Shown here piece after piece: positions 1-7,673 of a stretch of DNA of 64,000 bases. The DNA lies in the NCBI GenBank assembly GCA_020073565.1, contig JAIQEY010000006.1, positions 1 to 64,000 on the forward strand, written 5' to 3'. Numbering within the stretch: position 1 is the stretch's first letter; each line of letters opens with the position of its first letter. Origin of the DNA: Terriglobia bacterium. GTDB taxonomy: Bacteria > Acidobacteriota > Terriglobia > Terriglobales > Acidobacteriaceae. The notes beneath the pieces are model-generated. The model was not told the DNA's origin. It did not search any database and saw only the letters and a list, made by a program, of their open reading frames with translations. Position numbers and translations under genes: made by a program.

Positions 1-57
1 ATTCTGCAGCAGCCGCGCGTCGAAATTTCCGATCGGCAGCAGTTCGAGCATCTTCAT
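1..57 (-). CDS. Partial CDS, N-terminus only, possibly archaemetzincin-like
   Basis: Only the first 19 codons lie in the window; the gene runs off the left edge. The ATG at 57 overlaps the TGA of the response regulator as ATGA, which argues for a real, translationally coupled gene. The visible residues begin MKMLELLPIGNFDARLL. This LLPIG-type opening resembles the first strand of archaemetzincin-family zinc proteases, but 19 residues cannot prove it. It would be the last visible gene of the operon that starts with the cytochrome c gene. Confidence 0.4.
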   Translation of the reverse strand, partial: MKMLELLPIGNFDARLLQN

Positions 58-1421
58 CGCGTCTCGACGGGTTTGCTCCAGCCGTATCTCTTCAGCTTGT
101 GGTGCAGGGTGACGCGGTCAATGTCGAGGGTCTCGGCGGCGCGCGTCTGGTTCCAGTTGCACTGTTCGAGCACGCGCAGGATATGGGCTTTCTCCATGTC
201 ATCCAGCGATTTCGGCCCTCCGTTGGGAACGGCCGCGGCTGCGGCTTTGAATGCGAAGTCGCGCTCGCAAATTTCCGGCTCCTGAGCGACCACCATCGCA
301 CGCTCGATGGCGTTCTCGAGTTCGCGGATGTTCCCCATCCACGGTTGCTGCTGAAGCAGGTCCATGGCCTCGGGCGAAATGCGATTGATCTTCTTATTCA
401 TCTGCAGCGAAAACTTGCGGATGAAATGATTTACCAACAGCGGGATGTCGTCGCGGCGTTCGCGCAGCGGTGGAAGTTCGATATGAAAAACGTTGAGGCG
501 ATAGAAAAGATCAGGACGAAACTTGCCTTCCTCAATCAACTGCTCAAGGTTCTTGTTGGTAGCCGCGACGCATCGGAAATCAACTTTAATGGGCTGCGTA
601 CTGCCCACGCGAACGATTTCTCGTTCCTGCAAGACGCGAAGAAGATCGGTCTGGGTCTTGAGGCTGATGTCGCCGACTTCATCGAGAAAAACGGTTCCGC
701 CTTCCGCGATCTCGAACTTGCCCTTCTTGCGATATTGCGCGCCCGTGAAGGCGCCCTTCTCGTGGCCGAACAGTTCGCTTTCAAGAAGCGTTTCGGTCAG
801 CGCGCCGCAATGGATGACGACGAGCGGGTGGAAGCGGCGCGGACTGGCGTGATGAACTGCGCGGGCTACCAACTCCTTCCCAGTGCCACTTTCGCCGGTG
901 ATGAGCACGGTGGCATCGGTCGGCCCAACCGTTTCAATGGCGTGGAAGACCCGCTGCATGGGGACGCTTTGCCCGACGATGTCTTCCGGGCGCGCGACTT
1001 CGGCAACCGTTTCACGCAGGCGAACGTTCTCTTCCTCGGTACGTTTGTGCGCTAGCGCGTTTTTGACGAGGTGCGCGATTTCGTCCGGGTCGAGCGGCTT
1101 GGTCACGTAATCGTAAGCACCGTTTTTTAGTGCGGTCACGGCCGTATCCACAGAAGCGTAGCCGGTCATCATGATGACGATCAGCTTGGGATCGATCTCA
1201 TGCATGCGGCGCTGCAGTTCGATGCCGTCGGTGCCGCGCATCTTGATGTCGACCAGGGCAGCGTCCCAGCTGCTTTCGGCCATGCGCGTGAGGGCGCCGT
1301 TGGCATCCTCCGCCGTGCCTACCTGGTATCCTTCTTCGTGAAACCACTTGGCGAGCGAGTCACGCACGCTCAATTCGTCGTCCACGATCAACAGTCTTCC
1401 TTGTAATGTCACAGGACTCAC
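54..1421 (-). CDS. Sigma-54-dependent response regulator (NtrC family)
   Basis: Three-domain activator. The receiver domain (about 1-125) has the acidic pair DD at 14-15, phospho-acceptor D58 and K108. The AAA+ domain has Walker A GESGTGKE near 176-183, the sigma-54 contact loop GAFTGA at 223-228 and Walker B VFLDE near 244-248. A Fis-type HTH occupies the last 50 residues. At 455 aa it is full length. The GTG at 1421 overlaps the kinase stop (GTGA), but an in-frame GTG at 1412 has a better-spaced AGAGG and may be the true start. It should activate sigma-54 promoters when phosphorylated by the kinase encoded just upstream. I found no -24/-12 element in front of the cytochrome c gene. Confidence 0.95.
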   Translation of the reverse strand: MSPVTLQGRLLIVDDELSVRDSLAKWFHEEGYQVGTAEDANGALTRMAESSWDAALVDIKMRGTDGIELQRRMHEIDPKLIVIMMTGYASVDTAVTALKNGAYDYVTKPLDPDEIAHLVKNALAHKRTEEENVRLRETVAEVARPEDIVGQSVPMQRVFHAIETVGPTDATVLITGESGTGKELVARAVHHASPRRFHPLVVIHCGALTETLLESELFGHEKGAFTGAQYRKKGKFEIAEGGTVFLDEVGDISLKTQTDLLRVLQEREIVRVGSTQPIKVDFRCVAATNKNLEQLIEEGKFRPDLFYRLNVFHIELPPLRERRDDIPLLVNHFIRKFSLQMNKKINRISPEAMDLLQQQPWMGNIRELENAIERAMVVAQEPEICERDFAFKAAAAAVPNGGPKSLDDMEKAHILRVLEQCNWNQTRAAETLDIDRVTLHHKLKRYGWSKPVETR

Positions 1422-3097
1422 CTCTTATTCGTTGCAACTCCGGCCATGACAGACTCGGCCGCAGGGGCCAAACTGGCAGGCAAGGGCAGTGTGATAGTTA
1501 CGGTTGTTCCTTTTCCAAGTTCCGATTGAACAGTAATCTTCCCGCTGTGGCGTTCGATGATGCTGCGGCTTACCGCCAGACCAAGACCCGTTCCGTGGCC
1601 GTGCTCTTTCGTGGTCACGAACGGCTCGAAAATCTTCGGCATAACCTCAGGCGGAATTCCTGAGCCGTCGTCGCGGATGGTGATCGCAACCCGGCGCGTG
1701 TCGTCACACAGGCGTGTTTCGAGCCATAGGTTCCCGCCGTGGGGCATGGCGTCCGCAGCATTGACAATCACGGCAAGCAACACCTGTTCGATTTGCGATG
1801 GGTCGCATTGCAGATGCGGCAAGCCCTCAGCCAAAGTCTCATGGAGCTGAACGGAGCCGATCTCGAGGTTGTGCCGCAACAACATGGTGCACTGCTTCAC
1901 AACCTGATTAAGGTCGGTGGATTGCACGTTCATGGGCGCCTGGCGGGAGAAGTTGAGCAGGTTCTTCACCAGTTCGCCGCAGCGGCGGCTTTCACTGGCG
2001 ATCAGGTTGAGGCACTGTATCGCCTCATCCTGCTTTTCGTTACTCACATCATCGTTCTCGACCCACTTCTTGAGCAGCTTCGAGTAGGTGAGGATCCCGG
2101 AGAGCGGGTTGTTGATTTCGTGTGCCACCACGGCGGCCATCTTGCCGACCGTGGCCATGGTTTCAACGTGCAGCACTTCGTCGTGGGCTTTGCGCAACTC
2201 GCGCGTCTTCTCTTCCACCCGGTCTTCCAGCGTGCGTGCCCATGCCACCATCTGTTCATTGGCGGAGCGCAACTGCAGGCTCATGATATTGAACGATGTG
2301 GCCAGATCCCCGATCTGGTCTTTAGACTTGAGGTCGATCTGGTATCCGAGGTCTCCGTCGCTCAGCTTGTGCGTTCCCGCCTGCAGTTGCTTGAGCGGGC
2401 GATCGATCATGTGGTGGATGAAGAGCCAACTCAGCACACCGATGGCAATCATCGCGAAGACATCGTAGGCAAGCATCCGCCGTGTGCCCTGAGCGAGTTG
2501 CTGGTCCGTGCGGGCAAGCGACAAGTGTGTGTCCAGCACACCCAGGATCTGCTGGCTTGCTGGATGCGCATGGCAGGCGGCGTTGGAGCAATTCGGCTGG
2601 TTCTCGATCGGCGTGATGATGGCCAGCACGCGCTGTCCTTCCGCGCGGTAAACGCGAAAACGATCCGGGCGGTCGAGTTTCGTAAGAGTCTGCTGATGCG
2701 CGTGGCACGCATAGCAGGCCTCTCCATCTTTATCGACGACGCGGTTGATCTCCGAGGGCAGGGTGGAGTAGCTGATGTGTCCCTCGCGATCAAAGACCCG
2801 AACGCGCATCACGCCGGGCTCGTTGGCCATCATCGAAATGGCGTGATGCAAGCCCTCGCGATCGTTGCGCAGCATGTATTCGGTTGTGTTGTTCCGGATG
2901 ACGTCGCTGATGCGTTCCGCGCTGAGCAGCGTGGCGGCTTCCAGGTGTTTGCGGTGCAGTTGCACCGTCAGGTAACTGAGCAGCCCGAAGATGAGCAACA
3001 TCGCCCCCAACAGCAGGCCAGTTAACTTGGTGCCCAGTCCGCGGCTGAAGCGGTCTGCGAGCGCGCTCGTCCATCGTTCTTGCTCAGTCTCCGTCAT
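1418..3097 (-). CDS. Membrane histidine kinase with c-type haem motifs in its sensor domain
   Basis: 559 aa. There is a first membrane segment at about 26-46, a periplasmic domain to about 208, a second membrane segment at about 211-230, a HAMP domain, a coiled coil, HisKA with phospho-acceptor H326 in AHEINNP, and a HATPase_c domain with N and G boxes (DGSGIP, GTGLGL). The periplasmic part carries CYACH at 128-132 and a wider C(x4)CH motif at 170-176, suggesting covalent haem and redox, oxygen or NO sensing; that role is inference. The ATG at 3097 lies 14 bp inside the preceding HybB-like gene and the stop overlaps the response-regulator start. The respiratory genes and the two-component pair therefore form one transcription unit, and the kinase probably senses the state of that electron-transfer chain. 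Confidence 0.92.
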   Translation of the reverse strand: MTETEQERWTSALADRFSRGLGTKLTGLLLGAMLLIFGLLSYLTVQLHRKHLEAATLLSAERISDVIRNNTTEYMLRNDREGLHHAISMMANEPGVMRVRVFDREGHISYSTLPSEINRVVDKDGEACYACHAHQQTLTKLDRPDRFRVYRAEGQRVLAIITPIENQPNCSNAACHAHPASQQILGVLDTHLSLARTDQQLAQGTRRMLAYDVFAMIAIGVLSWLFIHHMIDRPLKQLQAGTHKLSDGDLGYQIDLKSKDQIGDLATSFNIMSLQLRSANEQMVAWARTLEDRVEEKTRELRKAHDEVLHVETMATVGKMAAVVAHEINNPLSGILTYSKLLKKWVENDDVSNEKQDEAIQCLNLIASESRRCGELVKNLLNFSRQAPMNVQSTDLNQVVKQCTMLLRHNLEIGSVQLHETLAEGLPHLQCDPSQIEQVLLAVIVNAADAMPHGGNLWLETRLCDDTRRVAITIRDDGSGIPPEVMPKIFEPFVTTKEHGHGTGLGLAVSRSIIERHSGKITVQSELGKGTTVTITLPLPASLAPAAESVMAGVATNKR

Positions 3098-4256
3098 AGC
3101 TCAAAACCCCGGCGGGTACGGCCGTCTCCGGTTCTTCGAGCGTGGGTCGTTGTGCTAGCGGCGAGAAGATCGGCAGGTACTTCGCCGCTAAGCCAAACAA
3201 GGCGAAGCCGCCCGCGATAATGGCGGCGGTGATTGCCAGCTCGGTCCACTTCGGGATGTAGCGCATACCCGCCGATGACTCCAGTCCCGTGATGCTCACA
3301 TTCAGACGATTCGTAATAAAGCCGAGCACTACCAGCACGGCGATCACGTACAGCCCGCCGGCCGTCGTCCGAATACGTTTCTGCGTCAGCAAGATCAAGG
3401 GAAGGATCAGCGCCAGCCCCAGCTCTACCCAGAACAGATAGGTTTCATAGCTGGGCTGGAACAGCAGTTTCAGCACGCCCCGGTGCAGCAGATCTTCGAA
3501 TCGCAAAATTCCGTAGACCGACAGCACGACCAGCAGCACGCGCCCGAGTTCTTGAATGATCGGCAACTCCAGGTGCTGCCCGAAGTGTTTCGAACTCATC
3601 GACGACTCGAAAATGGTCATCGCCAGGCCCACCGCGATGGCCGACAGAAAGAAGAACACCGGCAGCAGCGGCGTGTACCAGAACGGATGCAGCTTTTCGG
3701 GCATGATCAGGTACAGCGTCCCGAGCGAGGACTGGTGCAGGGTCGAGAGAATGACTCCGCCGATGACCAGCGGAATCAGCACAGCCCGCACCACCTTGAG
3801 CGGTTTGTGCAGGTTGAAGCGCTCCAGGACGATGGGAGAAAACTCCAGGGATAGCACCGCCGTGTACAGCATCACGCAGTAGGCAACCTCAAACATCACC
3901 GAGTGCGGGTTCCGCATGATCAACGGATGCCAGATGTTGTACGGCTTCCCCAGGTCGAACATCAGCGCCACGCACACCAGCAAATAGCCGAGGAACGCGG
4001 TCAGAATCGTCGGCCGCACGATCGGTTGCAGCCGCTTGATATTCAAAATGTGAACTGCCGCCGTGAGCGTGAATCCGCCCGCGGCCAGCATCACTCCGCA
4101 CAGCACGTCAAACCCGATCCAGATTCCCCAGGGGAACTGGTCGCTTAGATTTGTGGACGGCCCCAGCCCCTTGGCGAATCGCACATAGGTCGCGTACACC
4201 GCCGACGCCATAATGAAGAAGAAGACGAGCTTCCAGAAAGTCAGCTTGATCTTCAT
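3084..4256 (-). CDS. HybB/NrfD-type integral membrane quinol-interacting subunit
   Basis: 390 aa with about ten hydrophobic segments. The early FPWGIWIGFDVLCGV stretch is typical of HybB (hydrogenase-2 membrane subunit) within the NrfD/PsrC superfamily. Such proteins exchange electrons between the menaquinone pool and a periplasmic iron-sulfur partner. ATG at 4256 overlaps the HybA-like stop as ATGA. No hydrogenase, reductase or dehydrogenase catalytic subunit is encoded nearby, so its ultimate partner is unknown; the cytochrome c at 5398-5715 is the obvious soluble acceptor or donor. Confidence 0.88.
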   Translation of the reverse strand: MKIKLTFWKLVFFFIMASAVYATYVRFAKGLGPSTNLSDQFPWGIWIGFDVLCGVMLAAGGFTLTAAVHILNIKRLQPIVRPTILTAFLGYLLVCVALMFDLGKPYNIWHPLIMRNPHSVMFEVAYCVMLYTAVLSLEFSPIVLERFNLHKPLKVVRAVLIPLVIGGVILSTLHQSSLGTLYLIMPEKLHPFWYTPLLPVFFFLSAIAVGLAMTIFESSMSSKHFGQHLELPIIQELGRVLLVVLSVYGILRFEDLLHRGVLKLLFQPSYETYLFWVELGLALILPLILLTQKRIRTTAGGLYVIAVLVVLGFITNRLNVSITGLESSAGMRYIPKWTELAITAAIIAGGFALFGLAAKYLPIFSPLAQRPTLEEPETAVPAGVLSYDGD

Positions 4257-5041
4257 TTTGTCCTCCGGTCGTCGTGGCGCGGATAAAAGACGGTCTTCTC
4301 GGCCTCGCCCTCAGCGGCCGCCACTTCTTCACGCCGGTGCGTGATCCACCACACTCCGCCCAGCACCATCCCGCCCAGGGGAATGAAATCGGGAATGCGC
4401 GACAGCACGCGGTAGGTGAACAGGGGCAGCGGATCGCGCGTCAGGTCGGTGCGGTAACCGAACTCCTCAAACGGGACGCTTGAGAGCAGCAGCACTGACG
4501 TCCCACCCACCTCATTCAATCCATAAATGTGGTTGACGTACTTGCCCGGATTGTCGTGCAACCGCTGCTGCGCTTCCGCGATGAGTTCGTCGCGCTCACC
4601 AAACTTGGTTGCGCCCGTCGGGCAAATCGCGGCGCACGCCGTAGGTTCGCCCGCTTCGACTCGGTCCGAGCACATCGTGCACTTCTGCACGCGCGGCGCC
4701 AGCTTGTTCCATTCATATTTGGGAACGCCGAAGGGACACGCCACCATGCAGTACCGGCATCCCATGCAGCGGCTGGCCTCGTAGATCACCGGGCCAGCGG
4801 GCGTCTTGCGCAGCGCGGCTACCGGACAGACCGACGCGCATGCCGGTTCGGCGCAGTTCATGCACAACCGGCGCATGTACTTGTCGCCCTTAGCGAGCAC
4901 AACCGTGAACTTGTGTTCGGATTGCCGGTCTTCGGCCGCTACCGCATCGTCATAGCGGAGCTTGTTCTTCTCGGCGCACGCTGCTTCGCATTGTTTGCAA
5001 TCGATGCAGAGCGTGGCGTCGTACAACAGAGCCTTGCTCAT
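4253..5041 (-). CDS. HybA-like four-cluster ferredoxin subunit with C-terminal membrane anchor
   Basis: 262 aa from the ATG at 5041, which has GGAG upstream; a TTG directly before it at 5044 is an alternative. Four cysteine clusters are visible (CIDCKQCEAAC, CMNCAEPACASVCP, CMGCRYCMVACP, and CTMC followed by CAAICP), the DmsB/HybA pattern of four [4Fe-4S] clusters. A hydrophobic segment near residues 215-235 (FIPLGGMVLGGVWWI) would anchor it, as in HybA. No Tat signal is seen at the N-terminus, so its side of the membrane is not settled by sequence. It should relay electrons to or from the HybB-like subunit encoded next. Confidence 0.9.
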   Translation of the reverse strand: MSKALLYDATLCIDCKQCEAACAEKNKLRYDDAVAAEDRQSEHKFTVVLAKGDKYMRRLCMNCAEPACASVCPVAALRKTPAGPVIYEASRCMGCRYCMVACPFGVPKYEWNKLAPRVQKCTMCSDRVEAGEPTACAAICPTGATKFGERDELIAEAQQRLHDNPGKYVNHIYGLNEVGGTSVLLLSSVPFEEFGYRTDLTRDPLPLFTYRVLSRIPDFIPLGGMVLGGVWWITHRREEVAAAEGEAEKTVFYPRHDDRRTK

Positions 5042-5397
5042 CAATGAGTCTCCAAGCCACTCCGGGACAGGACGTCCGCTTCCGCCGGATCAGAGAGTCG
5101 GCGGATGTGGGGGCTGTGGCGAAGCAGCCATCAGGAGCCGGCACCGGGGATGCGCCCGCTCGTTGCCAAGTAAAGGCCCGCGCTCTGCGTCTGTGGCAAA
5201 ACCCGGGCGGGCTGTTCCGTATGTGGCTGAGGAGGGGGCTCGACGCTCACTTGAACCTGAGGAGCCGCCGGTATGTTTCAGTATGAGTCCAGTTTCACCG
5301 GACGCCGGCATACGAGCAACCTCCTGCGCGCTTCCATCGGGGCCGATACCAGCACGGGCCAGAGCCTGGTGGAAGCCAAAGCAGAACAGCCGATCCG
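5042..5397 (-). other. 356-bp gap in the cytochrome/HybAB unit with one weak ORF
   Basis: No gene family is recognisable here. One ORF of 73 codons (5311 down to 5090) has an excellent AGGAGG eight bases before its ATG, but the product is low-complexity and has no hydrophobic core or known motif. No CxxCH codon pattern for a further cytochrome was found in any minus frame. It may be a long intercistronic spacer, a decayed gene, or a small unknown protein. Confidence 0.3.
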
Positions 5398-5715
5398 TTA
5401 CTTTTTCTGCAGATCGCGAACTGCGCCTACGATGGCTTTCAGCTGATCCTCATTCAGCGCCTTGGCCAGGGCGGCGTGCTTCGGATTCGTCTGAACAGTC
5501 TTAATGAGGTCGGCATCCGCCTTGGCCTTTACTTCAGGAGCGACCAGGCTTGGAATCTTGGCTGCCGGCTTGCCCGCGCCGTCTGGACCATGACACATGG
5601 CGCATTTCGCCTTATAAAGGGCGGCGCCATCTTCGGCCCAGGACAGACTCGGGATCAAGATGAACAGCGTGACCGCCAGGGTCAGGATCAGCATCGCGAT
5701 TTTCGTCATCTTCAT
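5398..5715 (-). CDS. Small periplasmic c-type cytochrome
   Basis: 105 aa. The signal peptide covers about residues 1-27 (hydrophobic TLAVTLFILIPSLSWA). A class I mono-haem fold follows, with CAMCH near 38-42 followed by GPDGAGKP. A downstream Met ligand is not obvious in the short C-terminus; the PSLVAPEV stretch lacks Met. The start is supported by AAGGAAG six bases before the ATG. It is the promoter-proximal gene of the unit leading to the HybA/HybB-like subunits and the haem-motif kinase, and probably shuttles electrons for that module. Confidence 0.9.
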   Translation of the reverse strand: MKMTKIAMLILTLAVTLFILIPSLSWAEDGAALYKAKCAMCHGPDGAGKPAAKIPSLVAPEVKAKADADLIKTVQTNPKHAALAKALNEDQLKAIVGAVRDLQKK

Positions 5716-6101
5716 TATTGCTTCCTTTCAAATAAGTAATTTGGCGCGTCTTGCGAGGCTGCCGGGCGGGAATGGAAAACAAAGCCTGAGAAAGCGGCCT
5801 GTTGCGTTTTTCACCACTGCCAGAACCTCCCGAATCGCAAACTGCTGAATCTGTTTCTAGCGATTCTCTGCATTCTTGCCGCGCTGATGTAAGTTTCAAC
5901 GGTGAGGGAGAACCGTGCCGTGACGCGGGTCACTTCGGAGGGTGACCGCTGTACGTAGCAGGAGAGGCAGAGCACACACCCGAAGAGCGAGGGGTGGTGA
6001 CGCGGGCAAGAGAGCCCGCGCTTCCCTGCTTACTTTCCTCAGATTCTTCTGGTCCTTTGGACTCACCGACTTACGAGGTCAGGAGCCAAGGGCTCATGCT
6101 G
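5716..6101. other. 386-bp intergenic region upstream of the cytochrome c operon
   Basis: No ORF with protein-like composition. It should hold the promoter of the minus-strand cytochrome/HybAB operon. The only clear regulatory candidate is a CRP-type palindrome (5919-5934). I searched by eye for a TGGC(N)TTGC sigma-54 element, expected from the operon's own NtrC-type regulator, and found none with correct spacing. Confidence 0.5.
5919..5934. promoter_or_regulatory. CRP/FNR-type palindrome
   Basis: CGTGACGCGGGTCACT matches TGTGA-N6-TCACA at 8 of 10 informative positions and is itself a perfect GTGAC-N4-GTCAC palindrome. It lies about 200 bp upstream of the cytochrome c start. Similar sites occur at 26800, 26890 and 47682. 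Confidence 0.4.
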
Positions 6102-6641
6102 TTAGTGGATCATCCACGTGGAAGCGGCAAGCACGATACCGACGGCGCCGAAAAGGAGGCCGAGGCGCCAGAAAATCCGGCGGCCGGAGAGCAGCGTGAT
6201 GGACGTGATGACCAGCGCAATCTCGAGGAAGACTTCGCCAAGGTCAAAGCGGTCAGTCTTGCGGTGCGTCAACCCGAACTCCTGCTCAAGTTCCCGGGCC
6301 TTGGCTTCGAGTTCCTTCTGTTCGTCGCGATAGCGTTCGGCTTCTGCGCGAATCTTCTCCTGGAATTTGGCGGCCCCTTCGGCGTCCTTGGTCGCGACCA
6401 CTCCGGCCAGGCTGGCGATTAACTCATCATTGTGGCGGCGGATGTTTTTGGCCTGGTAGTAAGCCCACTGGTCGGTAACCTTGTTTTGCAGGATCACTTC
6501 TTCGGTGCTGGAGCGGTGTCCAAGCAGGGACACGGTGGCGACCAGCACGGCGAGGATTGCCATGGTCAGGCTGACGGGGGCTAGGTCGGGATGCTCTTTG
6601 CCGCGCTCGGCGTGTTCGTGAAGTTCGTGTACTTCTTCCAC
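6102..6641 (-). CDS. DUF4337 membrane protein
   Basis: 179 aa, start GTG. A His/Glu-rich N-terminus is followed by a membrane segment (about 27-45). A central alpha-helical, charged region (about 75-130) is probably a coiled coil facing the cytoplasm or periplasm. Two membrane segments close to the C-terminus follow (about 137-178). Length and layout match DUF4337 proteins, whose function is unknown. It is followed on the same strand by no close partner; the YjbQ gene lies 64 bp upstream. Confidence 0.75.
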   Translation of the reverse strand: MEEVHELHEHAERGKEHPDLAPVSLTMAILAVLVATVSLLGHRSSTEEVILQNKVTDQWAYYQAKNIRRHNDELIASLAGVVATKDAEGAAKFQEKIRAEAERYRDEQKELEAKARELEQEFGLTHRKTDRFDLGEVFLEIALVITSITLLSGRRIFWRLGLLFGAVGIVLAASTWMIH

Positions 6642-6705
6642 TTTGTTCTAGCTCCGGGAACTGGGACGAGTTGAGATCGAATCAGCGACCGCTTCGGCTG
6701 AGTGA

Positions 6706-7119
6706 CTATTCTCCCATGACCTTGACGATCACGCGCTTGTCGCGCTGGCCGTCGAATTCGGCGTAGAAGATTTGCTGCCACGGACCGAAATCCAGTTTGC
6801 CGTTGGTGACCGGTACGATGACTTCGTGATGAATGATGAGCGACTTCAGGTGTGCATCTCCGTTGTCTTCGCCGGTCTGGTGATGCTTGTAATTGCGGTT
6901 GAAGGGAGCCAGCTTTTCGAGCCACTGGTCGATGTCTTCAATCAGACCGCTTTCGTGGTCGTTGACGTAAACGCCAGCCGTGATGTGCATGGCGGAGACC
7001 AGGATCATGCCGTCTTTGATTTCGGATTTCTTCAGGATGGCCTCGACCTGCGGCGTTAGATGGACGTAGGCGCGCTTGGTTTTGGTGTGCAGGGTCAGGT
7101 ATTCGGTGTGGAACTTCAT
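6706..7119 (-). CDS. YjbQ family protein (UPF0047)
   Basis: 137 aa, the normal family length. It carries the conserved [18 protein letters not shown] and NAYK-type core ([21 protein letters not shown]), with His residues that cluster in the trimeric family structure. Some members show weak thiamine-phosphate synthase activity in complementation tests; the physiological role is not settled. Neighbouring genes give no functional clue. Confidence 0.92.
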   Translation of the reverse strand: MKFHTEYLTLHTKTKRAYVHLTPQVEAILKKSEIKDGMILVSAMHITAGVYVNDHESGLIEDIDQWLEKLAPFNRNYKHHQTGEDNGDAHLKSLIIHHEVIVPVTNGKLDFGPWQQIFYAEFDGQRDKRVIVKVMGE

Positions 7120-7246
7120 GGTTCAAGATTTACCATATTCATGGCGTTCGTAGATTGGTCACTCACTACCGAGCCGCGGAGAAGACGCTGGCATCGAGCC
7201 GGACATGTTGATGGAGCTGTCCTAAGGTCTTGGCCGGGCTTTGTGC

Positions 7247-7627
7247 TTAACACCCCTTGACTAGTATCAAGTTTGTGGCCTTGCTACCGTCAAAAACTAT
7301 CATCCATGAACTCTGTCCGATGAAAAGCACTTTCCTATCCTTCCAGGGCGAATTCTGATAACAGCCTCTCAGGTATGGGGAGATTTCTGCGGGCAGAAGA
7401 AGCAAACCGAATTTGTCTCGAAGTTGCGCCACCGTTTTGCCCACCACAAGTTTGTCCCGGTCAGGGTCCCCGACCATTGTTCCGGTCGCAATATCGAAAT
7501 CCATCTTGTAGAGACCAGCTTTCCAGAAAACATACTGGATGTTTTTTGGGTCGGGAGATGGATACATCAAGGCCCATCCAGTGACAAAAGCTAATACAAC
7601 GGCAAGGATGACAATCAAAATTCGCAC
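7247..7627 (-). CDS. Small membrane-anchored protein of unknown function
   Basis: 126 aa from a GTG with AGGA six bases upstream. One N-terminal hydrophobic segment (residues 3-21) may be a signal anchor. The rest is soluble and contains VGKTVAQLRDKFG, which loosely recalls the BamE/SmpA GM(S)xxEVxxxLG turn; this is only a resemblance. Two Cys occur late (CYQN, and the C-terminal residue). Codon use is less GC-rich than its neighbours, so it may be a recent acquisition. Confidence 0.6.
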   Translation of the reverse strand: MRILIVILAVVLAFVTGWALMYPSPDPKNIQYVFWKAGLYKMDFDIATGTMVGDPDRDKLVVGKTVAQLRDKFGLLLLPAEISPYLRGCYQNSPWKDRKVLFIGQSSWMIVFDGSKATNLILVKGC

Positions 7628-7673
7628 AGATCGTCCTGTTATTCGTCACTCCAACGCATGATTTGACAACAAC

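Noticed and set aside
99-1055. 318-aa plus-strand ORF opposite the response regulator
   Set aside because: Shadow of the sigma-54 regulator gene; no motif, and the minus-strand gene is certain.
1739-3025. 428-aa plus-strand ORF opposite the histidine kinase
   Set aside because: High-GC antisense frame; His/Arg/Gln-rich and without any fold-like pattern.
5716-5940. Sigma-54 promoter TGGCGCGTCTTGC
   Set aside because: GG-to-GC spacing is two bases short and it lies on the wrong strand for the cytochrome c gene.
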